The position numbers and the translations under genes were made by a program. The notes beneath the pieces are model-generated. The model had not been told where the DNA came from. It ran no database searches and worked only from the letters and a program-made list of their open reading frames with translations. Below are positions 1-6,717 of a stretch of DNA of 12,914 bases, piece by piece. The stretch comes from DASTQL01 sp035761805 (lineage in GTDB: Bacteria > Actinomycetota > Actinomycetes > Jiangellales > Jiangellaceae), in contig DASTQL010000049.1 in assembly GCA_035761805.1 (NCBI GenBank), forward strand, positions 1-12,914, given 5' to 3'. Each line of letters starts with the position of its first letter. The first letter of the stretch is position 1.

Positions 1-1
1 A

Positions 2-133
2 GGCTTCCGCATCCGCACGACCGGGACCGGCACCCAGGCTGGACGCCCCGGTCGTGTGGCTGTGGAGGAGCCAGCGGTCTCCCTGGACATGCACGACGCC
101 TTCGCCTTCACCGTGACCCGGATACCCCTGTGA
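2..133 (+). CDS. C-terminal end of an unidentified protein (5' end outside window)
   Basis: An open frame enters from the left edge and ends at TGA 131-133, giving 43 residues. The last segment reads VSLDMHDAFAFTVTRIPL, an alternating hydrophobic pattern that fits a terminal beta strand. Codon use is strongly G/C at the third position except one ATA near the end, so the frame looks coding. The next gene starts 148 bases downstream on the same strand and encodes a secreted polysaccharide lyase, so this could be the end of another carbohydrate-active or surface-polysaccharide gene. That is only a guess from position. I do not recognise the family from the fragment. Confidence 0.5.
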   Translation, partial: GFRIRTTGTGTQAGRPGRVAVEEPAVSLDMHDAFAFTVTRIPL

Positions 134-281
134 CCTTGGCCTCTCCCGCGGCACCCCCAGCCGTCGGGACGTTGGGGTGACCGCGGAGGGTGAGCATGCC
201 CAGCGACACGAGGGCGCTCGTGCTGGACGAGCACAGTCGAGGACGAGATCACCAAAAGCCGCGTAGCGAGAGGTCCGTGAG

Positions 282-1964
282 ATGCATGATGGCAAGATGA
301 TCAAACTCCGCCGCTGGCAGAGGGCTGCCATCGTCGCGGCCATCGCCGCCTCTCTGCTCGCCGGCGTCACCACAGGCGCAGCTGGCTCAGAGGTGCCTTC
401 GCCGGACGCTGAGCCGCACAGCCTGAGCACCGCACAGGCCCCGGCGGTGGTCGCCGTGGATGCTTCGGAGTCCGGCTGCCTCCCGGCGTCGCCAGACCCC
501 GTCCCGGACGGCGAGCCGATCGTGGTCTACCTACGGCCCTACACCGAACCGTTCACCGTGGGCCAGATCCCGGCGTCGTGGTGGAAGAACCCCCCGTACC
601 CCGACCCGTCGTGGCAGCTGGCGTTGCGCGGGTTCTCGTGGGTGCAGCCGCTCGCGCAGCGCGCCTTCCAGGATGGGCAGTACCGGTCGCTGTCGGCCCT
701 CATGTACCAGGTGATCGCGTTCAACACCCAGAACCCGGACCCGGGCACAGCCCAGTACGGGTGGGACGAGGGCACCGCCCTGCGACGGCTGGAGACGCTC
801 AACTGCCTGTACTGGCTGGCACGCGCCGCGGGCCTCAGCTACGGCCATCTCTCGGGCTCCATGAACGACAACGTCGCCGTCCAGTTCGGCCCTCGCTACT
901 ACGGGCCCCCGTACCGGCAGGTGCACAACCACGGGCTGATGGCGAACGTGCGCGTCTTGCGGGCGGGTGTGCTCCGCAACGTCGCGTCCTGGCGGACGAA
1001 GGCCATGGACAGGATGTCCGCGGAGGCCCCGCTGGCGTGGTCGTCGCGGGGAGTCTCGTGGGAGCAGTCGTCGACCTATCACAAGGTCAACATCGACTTG
1101 TGGGATGGCGCCGCCGCGGCGATCGCGGCCCAGGTCCCGTCGTCGACCACACCGGCGACGATCCGCCGACACACCGGACGGGCGAAGATCGCGTTCCAGT
1201 GGATGACCGAGCCGGACGGCAACATCGTCAAGATCGGCGACTCGGATGATCAGGCAGGGACCCCGAACCCCCGCAACTACGCCACCGCCTTCCGGGACGA
1301 TCAAGCGGGCTGGGTCATCGGCCGGTGGTCCTGGTCCGATCCGCGGACCACCTACTACGCCCTCCGGTACGGGCCGCCGCGGCGCGCGCACGGCCACCAG
1401 GACCGACCCTGTGTCACCTTCACGACGATGGGCGTGCGGGTGCTCGTGGGGGTGGGCAGGTACACCTACGACACGGCGAGCCCCTGGTACACATGGCAGA
1501 TCAGCCCAGTCGGCCAGAACTGCTCGTACACCGACACCACCCTTGCGACCAGCCGCGGCGTGACCGTGACCGGCGCCAAGGTGCAGACCACCGCACACGC
1601 CTGGAGCACGACCGACACCCTGTTCGGCGGCCGGACGCACACCCGCACGATCAACGTCAACGGCTCGACGCACAGCATGCGGGTGATCGACGCCTACACC
1701 GGCACTGGGACACACCGGCAGTCCTACCATCTGGACCCGGCGTGGCAACTGGTCTCCAAGAGCAGCCAGATCATCCGGTTCTCGCACCCCGACGGCCGGT
1801 CCCTTCGGATCATCACCAGCGGTGCCGTGTCGTCGGTGGTGCGTGGCCTCACCAATCCGATCGCGGGGTGGGTGTTCCCGCGTCGCGCGAATCGGACGGC
1901 CGCATATCAGGTGTTCCTGAGGTCCAACACGACCCGCCTGGACACCACCCTGACCGTCACCTGA
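282..1964 (+). CDS. Secreted heparinase II/III family polysaccharide lyase
   Basis: 560 residues. The ATG at 282 has a purine-rich GCGAGAGG (266-273) at good spacing; an ATG at 297 is a weaker alternative. Residues 9-36 form an Arg-rich N-region plus an Ala/Leu core, a signal peptide. Residues ~85-330 look like the alpha/alpha-toroid and ~340-560 the beta-sandwich of heparinase II/III-like lyases (PL12/15/17/21 type). Signature motifs are present in order: VHNHG with N216-H217, WEQSSTYH with Y266-H267, and RAHGHQD with H370, H372 and D374 followed by a Gly-rich strand. In PL17 alginate lyases an Asn-His pair, a Tyr and a later His line the active site, and these residues fit that pattern. Such enzymes cleave uronate-containing polysaccharides by beta-elimination; the substrate here cannot be read from sequence. 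It is probably exported for degradation or remodelling of an exopolysaccharide. Family is secure; substrate unknown. Confidence 0.85.
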   Translation: MHDGKMIKLRRWQRAAIVAAIAASLLAGVTTGAAGSEVPSPDAEPHSLSTAQAPAVVAVDASESGCLPASPDPVPDGEPIVVYLRPYTEPFTVGQIPASWWKNPPYPDPSWQLALRGFSWVQPLAQRAFQDGQYRSLSALMYQVIAFNTQNPDPGTAQYGWDEGTALRRLETLNCLYWLARAAGLSYGHLSGSMNDNVAVQFGPRYYGPPYRQVHNHGLMANVRVLRAGVLRNVASWRTKAMDRMSAEAPLAWSSRGVSWEQSSTYHKVNIDLWDGAAAAIAAQVPSSTTPATIRRHTGRAKIAFQWMTEPDGNIVKIGDSDDQAGTPNPRNYATAFRDDQAGWVIGRWSWSDPRTTYYALRYGPPRRAHGHQDRPCVTFTTMGVRVLVGVGRYTYDTASPWYTWQISPVGQNCSYTDTTLATSRGVTVTGAKVQTTAHAWSTTDTLFGGRTHTRTINVNGSTHSMRVIDAYTGTGTHRQSYHLDPAWQLVSKSSQIIRFSHPDGRSLRIITSGAVSSVVRGLTNPIAGWVFPRRANRTAAYQVFLRSNTTRLDTTLTVT

Positions 1965-2279
1965 GCCCGCAGACAGCCTGAACAGTCGAACCACACTCCA
2001 CGCAGGGCTGCCCAGCACCAGCGACCGAACCCGCGAGCACCGGGCCTCGATCGGCCTCAGGCGCGACTGTGATCCTCGCGCTGATGTACGCGGGCGAGGA
2101 GGGCGCCCGCCGGTTCCGTAACGCTGCCGACCGGCTCAACGCCACCGGGCTGGCTGGGGACGTCCCGTCCAAGGAACCAGGTACCACCCGGCCCTTGGGT
2201 ACAGGTCGGGCGGCCAGCTGGTGGCGTCACAGGGCTGGGAGGGCACGCAGGACGACGCGGGCCTCGCTCAGCATGACGA
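1965..2279. other. Non-genic stretch with a coding-like remnant (about 2024-2173, + strand)
   Basis: There is no complete gene between the lyase stop and the hairpin at 2280. In the + frame of 2069-2071 the bases 2024-2173 have protein-like codon use, giving ILALMYAGEEGARRF and then RNAADRLNATGLAG. Beyond about 2175 the coding character disappears into rare codons and Trp/Arg runs. No ribosome site precedes GTG 2069. I read this as a possible decayed gene fragment of unknown origin, not as an expressed gene. I see no tRNA or other RNA here. Confidence 0.3.
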
Positions 2280-2313
2280 CGCGGCCACCATGAAAGCAGT
2301 CATGGTGGCCGCG
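2280..2313. terminator. Perfect 14-bp hairpin, probable terminator
   Basis: 2280-2293 (CGCGGCCACCATGA) is the exact reverse complement of 2300-2313, leaving a 6-base loop. It lies 61 bases past the stop of the small - strand gene and 315 bases past the + strand lyase stop, between converging genes. There is no T-tract on either side, as is common for actinobacterial hairpin terminators. The assignment rests on position and symmetry only; a protein-binding site is the alternative. Confidence 0.6.
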
Positions 2314-2373
2314 CCCGACCGGCTCGGCTTCGCGCCCGGTGGCTGCCGCTCGCCGGGCTGCTTCGAGCCGTTC

Positions 2374-2556
2374 CTACTTGCAGCCGGGGGTGTCGGTGGT
2401 CTGCCCCGGCGGGTGACACTTCCCGTCCTGGGGACCGGAGTTACCGACGCCACCACCGTTGTTGCCGGGACCGAACGCCGGGTCAGCGAACACCGGACCA
2501 GCCGTCCCGATGCTCACGGCGATCGCCAGGATACCCACAGCGATCCTGCGCTTCAT
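2374..2556 (-). CDS. Small secreted Gly/Pro-rich protein with two cysteines
   Basis: 60 residues, start ATG at 2556-2554, stop TAG at 2376-2374. The start is preceded by a strong purine-rich ribosome site (GGGGAGGGGCGAGGAC just upstream). Residues 1-24 are a textbook Sec signal peptide: MKRR, a hydrophobic core, then PVFA-D with likely cleavage after A24. The 36-residue mature part opens with ADPAFGPGNNGGG, is Gly/Asn/Pro-rich, and holds exactly two Cys (C47 and C59) in a Lys-Cys-His-Pro-Pro-Gly ... Pro-Gly-Cys-Lys arrangement. These could form one disulfide. Function unknown. Short secreted proteins of this look are annotated as hypothetical in actinobacteria. It lies downstream of rnpB on the same strand, separated by about 315 bases that hold a 20-bp palindrome, so it is probably a single-gene unit. 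It is real by signal peptide, ribosome site and codon use; its role cannot be inferred. Confidence 0.75.
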   Translation of the reverse strand: MKRRIAVGILAIAVSIGTAGPVFADPAFGPGNNGGGVGNSGPQDGKCHPPGQTTDTPGCK

Positions 2557-2870
2557 GTCCTCGCCCCTCCCCGGGCCGGGCCTTCGCCGACCCTGCACTG
2601 TGTGTATCGGACGAGCGGCGGCAACCATTACAGCCGCTCCCGAGGGGGCGCTCGCATGCGAGCGCCGCAGACCAGGCAGGTGGATGCGCGGCTGGCTGAA
2701 GGCTGTACCGTCGCGGCGGCCGCCGATGGCATGGTCGACTACCGGGACCGGAACCCTGGGCACTGGCTCCCGACCCGGGCTGCCGTGGACGCCGTTCTCG
2801 GCGGTGCTACGAACTCTCTGCGGACAGCGGAAGGGGGTTGGGCGGTACACGCGCAGGTCAAACGCGTTGT
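2557..2870. other. Gap between the small secreted gene and rnpB
   Basis: No gene is assigned to these 314 bases. They hold the leader of the - strand secreted protein (2557-2572), a perfect palindrome at 2647-2666, and a weak stem just past the rnpB 3' end (2847-2853 with 2863-2870, one bulged base) that could help end rnpB transcription. The + strand from ATG 2656 onward reads like protein (for example DGMVDYRDRNPGHWLPTRAA), but it runs without a stop into the antisense of rnpB. It is either chance or a truncated gene fragment. Confidence 0.4.
2647..2666. repeat. 20-bp perfect palindrome
   Basis: The sequence GGCGCTCGCATGCGAGCGCC is fully self-complementary. It sits 91 bases upstream of the start of the small secreted protein and about 205 bases downstream of rnpB. 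It could be an operator for a dimeric regulator of the secreted gene, or a hairpin (8-bp stem, 4-base loop) ending readthrough from rnpB. The sequence alone does not decide. Confidence 0.6.
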
Positions 2871-3250
2871 GGCGGACGAGCCGGCCTGTAAGCCGGATTC
2901 TGTGGTCCCGGCGAAACCGGGACCGGCGACCATCCATCTGGGACCGCCGTCACCGACGGCCTCCTGCGGCCTACCCGGGAGCTCGGGCGGGCAGCCCTCG
3001 AGCGCTCCCTGTCTGACCTTGCTCCGGGTGGGGTTTGCCGAGCCACCCCCGTCACCGAGGGTGCTGGTGGTCTCTTACACCGCCCTTTCACCCTTACCGC
3101 GGCGCCGGAGCGCCGTGGCGGTCTGCTCTCTGTGGCACTGTCCCGCGGGTCACCCCGGGTGGGTGTTACCCACCACCCTGCCCTGTGGAGTCCGGACTTT
3201 CCTCAACGGGTCCGAGGACCCACCGCGGTCGCCCGGCCGGCTCGTCCGCC
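2871..3250 (-). ncRNA. rnpB: RNase P RNA, bacterial class A
   Basis: This is the catalytic RNA of ribonuclease P, which removes 5' leaders from precursor tRNAs. The hallmark element GAGGAAAGTCCGGACTCC lies at 3204-3187 on the - strand. The downstream partner ACAGAA (2903-2898) is followed by TCCGGCTTACAGGCCGG, closing the P4/P1 core. Between them are ACAGGGCAGGGTGGTGGGTAA, GGTAAGGGTGAAAGGG, GTGTAAGAGACCACC and the CGGGTAGGCCGC L15 region with the GGU that pairs with tRNA CCA ends. The ends were set by a perfect 16-bp P1 helix: 3250-3235 (GGCGGACGAGCCGGCC) pairs with 2886-2871. Length is about 380 nt, normal for high-GC actinobacteria. It sits downstream of an RNB exonuclease gene on the same strand and has its own candidate -10 box. 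The antisense frame yields the well-known spurious peptide PACKPDSVVPAKP. Confidence 0.97.
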
Positions 3251-3256
3251 ACGACG

Positions 3257-3262
3257 ATGGTA
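3257..3262 (-). promoter_or_regulatory. Candidate -10 box for rnpB
   Basis: On the - strand TACCAT ends six bases before the first base of the P1 helix, so transcription starting at the helix (3250) is at the expected distance from a TANNNT hexamer. I see no good -35 hexamer 16-19 bases upstream, and that region overlaps a hairpin. The assignment is therefore tentative. Confidence 0.4.
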
Positions 3263-3296
3263 CGCCCCCGGGGCCTGGCTCTCATGCCCCGGGGCG
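3263..3296 (-). terminator. GC-rich hairpin between the RNB gene and rnpB
   Basis: CGCCCCCGGGGC (3263-3274) pairs with GCCCCGGGGCG (3286-3296) with one bulged C and an 11-base loop. It starts 22 bases after the stop of the RNB gene, the normal place for a terminator on the - strand, and keeps that mRNA separate from rnpB. There is no T-tract. Each arm is itself nearly palindromic, so alternative folds are possible. Confidence 0.5.
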
Positions 3297-3318
3297 GGCG
3301 TCGACCGCGCGACGGCGG

Positions 3319-4752
3319 TCAGGCCGGGTGGACGAACCGCAACCGGCGCTCGGCCACGGAGGCCTCGGCGAGCCGCACCTCCACCCGGTCCCCCAGCGGC
3401 AGCGCCGGGCCGTCGACCCGGGCCCGGACGGCGGGGTCGTCGAGGTGCACCTCGCCCCGCCCGCGTTCGCCGTCCACCTCGACCACCACGCCGCCGAAGC
3501 GCTCCCCCACCCGCGACTCCAGGAGCGCCGCCTCGACGAGGTCCAGGCAGGCCCGCTCGTACGAACCGGCGCGCCGCACTGCGTCCCCCATCTCGTCGGG
3601 CAGGTCCGCGAGGGCCGTGCCCACCCACTCCGGCACCTCCGTACCCGCGGCCAGCGCCACACAGGCCTCGCCGACGAAGCGGTCGACCAGACGCCGCAAC
3701 GGTGCGGTCGCGTGCGCGTAGGGCGCCGCGATCGCCGCGTGCCGCACCTCTCCACCTGGGGGAGCACCCGAGGGCCCGCCGAAGGCCGTGTACCCGGCCC
3801 CCCGCAGCAGCGTCGTCGCCGCGTCGATCACTGCGGCGTGCACCGGCACCGCCGGGTCCAGGCTGCGGATGAAGTCCGGATACCGCACATCCTCCGGCCA
3901 CGGCGCCCCCAGCGCGCGGGCGACACGTCGTAGCCGGTCGACGTCGCGCGGGTCGGCCTCGGGCAACGTGCGCAGCACGCCGACCCCGCCGTCCAGCATG
4001 ATCCGGGCCGCTGCCATGCCGGTGAGCAGGGAGATCTGGGCGTTCCAGGCCTCGACCGGCAGAGGGGCGCGGTACTCCAGCCGCCACCTCTGGTCCTCGT
4101 GCACGGCCACCTGCTCCGGTACGGGGAGGGACACACCGCCCCGTTCCCGCTCCCGCTCCAGCCGCAGCGACCCGACCTCCCGCAGCAACTCCCCGGAGCT
4201 CCCCCGCCCCGCGTCCAGGTCCGCCTGCACCGCCGGGTAGTCCAGCTGCGCGCGACTGCGAACCACGGCACGACGCAGGTCCACCGAGACCGGCTCGGCG
4301 TCGGAGTCCAGGTCGAACCGCCACACCAGGGCGGGCCGGCCCTCCCCCGGCAGCAGGCTCGCCGCCCCCTCCGACAGCACCGTCGGGTGCAGCGGGATGC
4401 GCGTGTCCGGTCCGTACAGCGTCAGACCCCGCCCGTGCACCTCCTCGTCGAGCGCGCCGCCGGGCCGGACGAAGGCCCCGACGTCGGCGATCGCGTAGTG
4501 CACCCGCCAGCCTTGCCCTCGGCGCTCGATGTGCACGGCCTGGTCGAGGTCCAGAGACCCCGGCGGGTCGAGGGTCACGAAGTCCAGGTCGGTCAGGTCC
4601 GTCGGCGGCAGGCGTGGTTCCCGGGATGCCTCCCCCGCCTCCTCGAGTGCCTCGACCGGGAAGCCGGCCGGCACCTCGAGCTCCTCGCGCAGGTCACGCA
4701 GGTGGTCGGCGATGCCGTCTCGACCGGCCAACCGCAGCTGTCGTCGTGGCAC
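3319..4752 (-). CDS. RNB-domain (RNase II/R family) ribonuclease
   Basis: 477 residues with a GTG start. This is a 3'-to-5' hydrolytic exoribonuclease of the short actinobacterial RNB class (~480 aa), lacking the N-terminal cold-shock domains of RNase R (~700+ aa). The RNB domain begins near residue 55. The metal-binding motif LDPPGSLDLDQA gives D62, D68 and D70, with Gln71 where RNase II has a fourth Asp. It is followed by VHYAIADV (85-91), LSEGAASLLPGEGRPAL (126-142) and YAHATAPLRRLVDRFV (345-360), whose RR matches the catalytic-site arginine region. Residues ~420-475 form a beta-barrel-like, S1-type tail. No signal peptide or membrane segment is seen, so it is cytosolic. It is divergent from the DUF998 gene with a 128-base spacer. 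The start is either Shine-Dalgarno-led (AGGGTGG, short spacing) or leaderless. Likely role: mRNA decay or stable-RNA trimming; its next neighbour downstream is rnpB. Confidence 0.92.
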   Translation of the reverse strand: MPRRQLRLAGRDGIADHLRDLREELEVPAGFPVEALEEAGEASREPRLPPTDLTDLDFVTLDPPGSLDLDQAVHIERRGQGWRVHYAIADVGAFVRPGGALDEEVHGRGLTLYGPDTRIPLHPTVLSEGAASLLPGEGRPALVWRFDLDSDAEPVSVDLRRAVVRSRAQLDYPAVQADLDAGRGSSGELLREVGSLRLERERERGGVSLPVPEQVAVHEDQRWRLEYRAPLPVEAWNAQISLLTGMAAARIMLDGGVGVLRTLPEADPRDVDRLRRVARALGAPWPEDVRYPDFIRSLDPAVPVHAAVIDAATTLLRGAGYTAFGGPSGAPPGGEVRHAAIAAPYAHATAPLRRLVDRFVGEACVALAAGTEVPEWVGTALADLPDEMGDAVRRAGSYERACLDLVEAALLESRVGERFGGVVVEVDGERGRGEVHLDDPAVRARVDGPALPLGDRVEVRLAEASVAERRLRFVHPA

Positions 4753-4758
4753 GTCGCC

Positions 4759-4764
4759 ACCCTA
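4759..4764 (-). promoter_or_regulatory. Candidate -10 box placing transcription start on the GTG codon of the RNB gene
   Basis: TAGGGT on the - strand ends six bases before the GTG start at 4752, so a transcript would begin at the start codon (leaderless). The same bases also resemble a Shine-Dalgarno (AGGGTGG), so the two readings compete. No clear -35 is visible. Confidence 0.35.
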
Positions 4765-4880
4765 GGTCCCGGACCCGCAGGACCGGCGCAGGCCGCCCGA
4801 CACCCAGGGCCCGCGTCGAGGTCCCGCGACGCGCTCCGACGTCCCGGCTGAAGCGTCCCCACGTCACGAGAGGCAGGACC

Positions 4881-5573
4881 ATGAACCAGCCGGTCGCCCA
4901 CCCCATCACCACCGCACCCGGCGAGACACACCCCACGCGACACCGCTCCGCCACGACGCGCCACCTCCTGGACTGCGGCGTCGTCGCCGGCCCCCTCTTC
5001 GTCACCACGGCCATCGCCCAGGTGCTCACCAGGGAGGGCTACGACCTCACCCGGCACCCCATCAGCCTGCTCAGCCTCGGCGACCTGGGTTGGGTCCAGA
5101 TCGCCAACTTCGTGGCCACCGGCGTGCTCGTGCTCGCCTTCGCGTTCGGTGCCCGCCGGGTGCTCCGTCCGGGCCCTGCGTCCCGCTGGGGGCCGGTCCT
5201 GCTCGGCGCACTCGGCCTGGGGTTGGTCCTCGGTGGTGTCTTCGTCGCCGACCCTGCGCTCGGCTTCCCGCCGGGGCAGACCCCGCCCGACAGCCGGAGC
5301 TGGCACGCGTACGCACACGACGTCGCCCCCGTCCTCGCGGTCGACGGCATGGTCGTTGGGATGCTGGTCTTCGCGCGCCGCTTCGCCAGGCAACGTCGGC
5401 GCGGCTGGCTGGTCGCCAGCGTCGCCACGCCGGTCGCAGTCCTCGCGCTCACCGCCTGGCCGAGCCTCGACGGCATCAGCGTCCGGCTCGCGCTCGCCAT
5501 GCTGCTCATCCTGGGATGGACGACGGCCCTCGCGGTCGAGCTGCGCCGCAACGTCAGCGCGGCAGCACGTTGA
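4881..5573 (+). CDS. DUF998 family integral membrane protein
   Basis: 230 residues. The ATG at 4881 has a purine-rich AGAGGCAGG leader at 4869-4877. The signature YDLTRHPISLLSLGDLGWVQ (residues ~54-73) is the conserved DUF998 (PF06197) motif, and the length is normal for the family. Six membrane segments can be drawn: about 29-49, 70-93, 95-118, 144-170, 175-196 and 199-222. An ordered polar loop carries PPGQTPPDSRSWHAYAHD (about 132-149), also typical. The biochemical role of the family is not established. It is divergent from the RNB gene, so it probably has its own promoter in 4753-4880, though none is obvious. Its 3' end overlaps the 3' end of the RNase H/phosphatase gene by 20 bases on the opposite strand, so the two transcripts must be complementary at their ends. 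Confidence 0.85.
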   Translation: MNQPVAHPITTAPGETHPTRHRSATTRHLLDCGVVAGPLFVTTAIAQVLTREGYDLTRHPISLLSLGDLGWVQIANFVATGVLVLAFAFGARRVLRPGPASRWGPVLLGALGLGLVLGGVFVADPALGFPPGQTPPDSRSWHAYAHDVAPVLAVDGMVVGMLVFARRFARQRRRGWLVASVATPVAVLALTAWPSLDGISVRLALAMLLILGWTTALAVELRRNVSAAAR

Positions 5574-6717
5574 GACCGCGCAGGACGGCGAGCCCGTCCG
5601 ACCAGTGTGCGATCTCCGTGTACGAGGCAGGAGCGAGGTCCAGCCTGGACATCGCCGTCAGCGGGGCGCCGAGCACCCCGCGGACCAGCGACCGGATCGG
5701 CGTCATGTGCGTGACCACCAGCACCGTTCGGCCGGGGTGGCGAGCGATCGCCTTGTCGCGGGCGAGCGCCACACGCCGTTCCAGCGCGGCCAGGCGCTCG
5801 CCCCCGGGCGGGGCCACGTCTGGGGAGGCCAGCCACGCGTCCAGCTCGTCGGGCCAGCGCTCCCGTACGTCGGCGAAGGTCAGGCCGTCCCACTCGCCGA
5901 AGGCCAGCTCGGACCAGGCCTCGTCCTCCCGTACGGGGAGACCCAGCCGATCTGCGACCACCTCCGCGGTCTCGCGACAGCGCCGCATGGGCGAGGTGAC
6001 GACCCCGGCCAGGTCGGCGTACGCCGCGGCGCGGTCGGCGGCTCGCCGGGCCTGCTCGACCCCCACGTCGGACAGGCCGGGGTCGGCGCCGCCCCTCCCG
6101 CTGAACCGCCGCCCGGTCGTGTGGTCGGTCGCCCCGTGGCGGAGGAGGAGCAGCGTCGTCGGCGGCCCGAGGTCGGCACGGGCAGCGATGGCGGCGGCGG
6201 TCACCGGTGGGTGCGGCGGTGGCGGGCCGTCGGCAGCGGCCGGGACGGCGCGTGGCGGCTCGTCAACCGTCGGCTCGGCGATGCCGGCGCCCGGCCCTCT
6301 CCGTGCGCGCCCACGCTCGAGGTCGAGCACCTCGTTGAGCAGCCGATCGGCGTGGGAGTTTAGCTCCCGGGGGATCCACCGGTAGGTGGTACCGAAGGGC
6401 GCCAACCGGACGGCCTGCGAGGCGAGCGGGCGGATGTCCGGGTGCCGGACCTTCCACCGTCCGGACATCTGCTCGACCACGAGCTTGGAATCCATCCGCA
6501 CCTCGACCTCGGCGTCCGGGTCGATCTCGTGCACCGCCTCGAGCCCCGCGATCAGCCCGCGATACTCGGCGACGTTGTTGGTGGCCACGCCGATGGTCTG
6601 GGCACGCTCGGCGAGCAGCTCACCGGTGTCGGCGTCCCTGACCAGGGCGCCGTAGGCGGCCGGCCCCGGGTTGCCGCGCGACCCGCCGTCGGCCTCGACG
6701 ACCAGGCGCCGCGTCAC
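5554..6717 (-). CDS. Bifunctional RNase HI / histidine phosphatase (Rv2228c type)
   Basis: 387 residues from GTG 6717, last gene of a three-gene operon; GTG overlaps the previous TGA as GTGA. Residues 1-132 are RNase HI: VEADGGSRGNPGPA with D10, NNVAEYRGL with E51, RMDSKLVVEQM with D76, and NSHADRLLN with D124, a complete DEDD set. This domain cuts RNA in RNA:DNA hybrids. A Pro/Ala/Arg-rich linker covers ~136-185. Residues 186-387 are a phosphoglycerate mutase-like phosphatase: LLRHGATD with H194, TSPMRRCRETAE (241-252), LAFGEWDG with E275, and VVTHMTP with H337. In M. tuberculosis Rv2228c the second domain has alpha-ribazole phosphatase (CobC-like) activity; that the substrate is the same here is inference. 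An upstream in-frame start near 6765 is rejected because it lies inside the zinc-ribbon gene and adds no family sequence. No membrane segment. Confidence 0.93.
   Translation of the reverse strand: MTRRLVVEADGGSRGNPGPAAYGALVRDADTGELLAERAQTIGVATNNVAEYRGLIAGLEAVHEIDPDAEVEVRMDSKLVVEQMSGRWKVRHPDIRPLASQAVRLAPFGTTYRWIPRELNSHADRLLNEVLDLERGRARRGPGAGIAEPTVDEPPRAVPAAADGPPPPHPPVTAAAIAARADLGPPTTLLLLRHGATDHTTGRRFSGRGGADPGLSDVGVEQARRAADRAAAYADLAGVVTSPMRRCRETAEVVADRLGLPVREDEAWSELAFGEWDGLTFADVRERWPDELDAWLASPDVAPPGGERLAALERRVALARDKAIARHPGRTVLVVTHMTPIRSLVRGVLGAPLTAMSRLDLAPASYTEIAHWSDGLAVLRGLNVLPR

Noticed and set aside
152..180. CACCCC...GGGGTG pairing after the partial gene at the left edge
   Set aside because: Only six clean pairs around a 16-base loop; not convincing as a terminator.
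216..232. 6-bp inverted repeat (GCTCGT/ACGAGC) upstream of the lyase gene
   Set aside because: Too short to separate from chance at this base composition, and not placed at a promoter or terminator.
531..2018. 495-codon - strand open frame opposite the lyase gene
   Set aside because: Arg/Pro/Gly-rich, no motifs, no ribosome site; the + strand frame has a signal peptide and lyase motifs.
2221..3933. 570-codon + strand open frame
   Set aside because: It runs antisense through rnpB and the RNB gene, contains the well-known spurious PACKPDSVVPAKP peptide, and has no family motifs; it is a GC-rich stop-free shadow.
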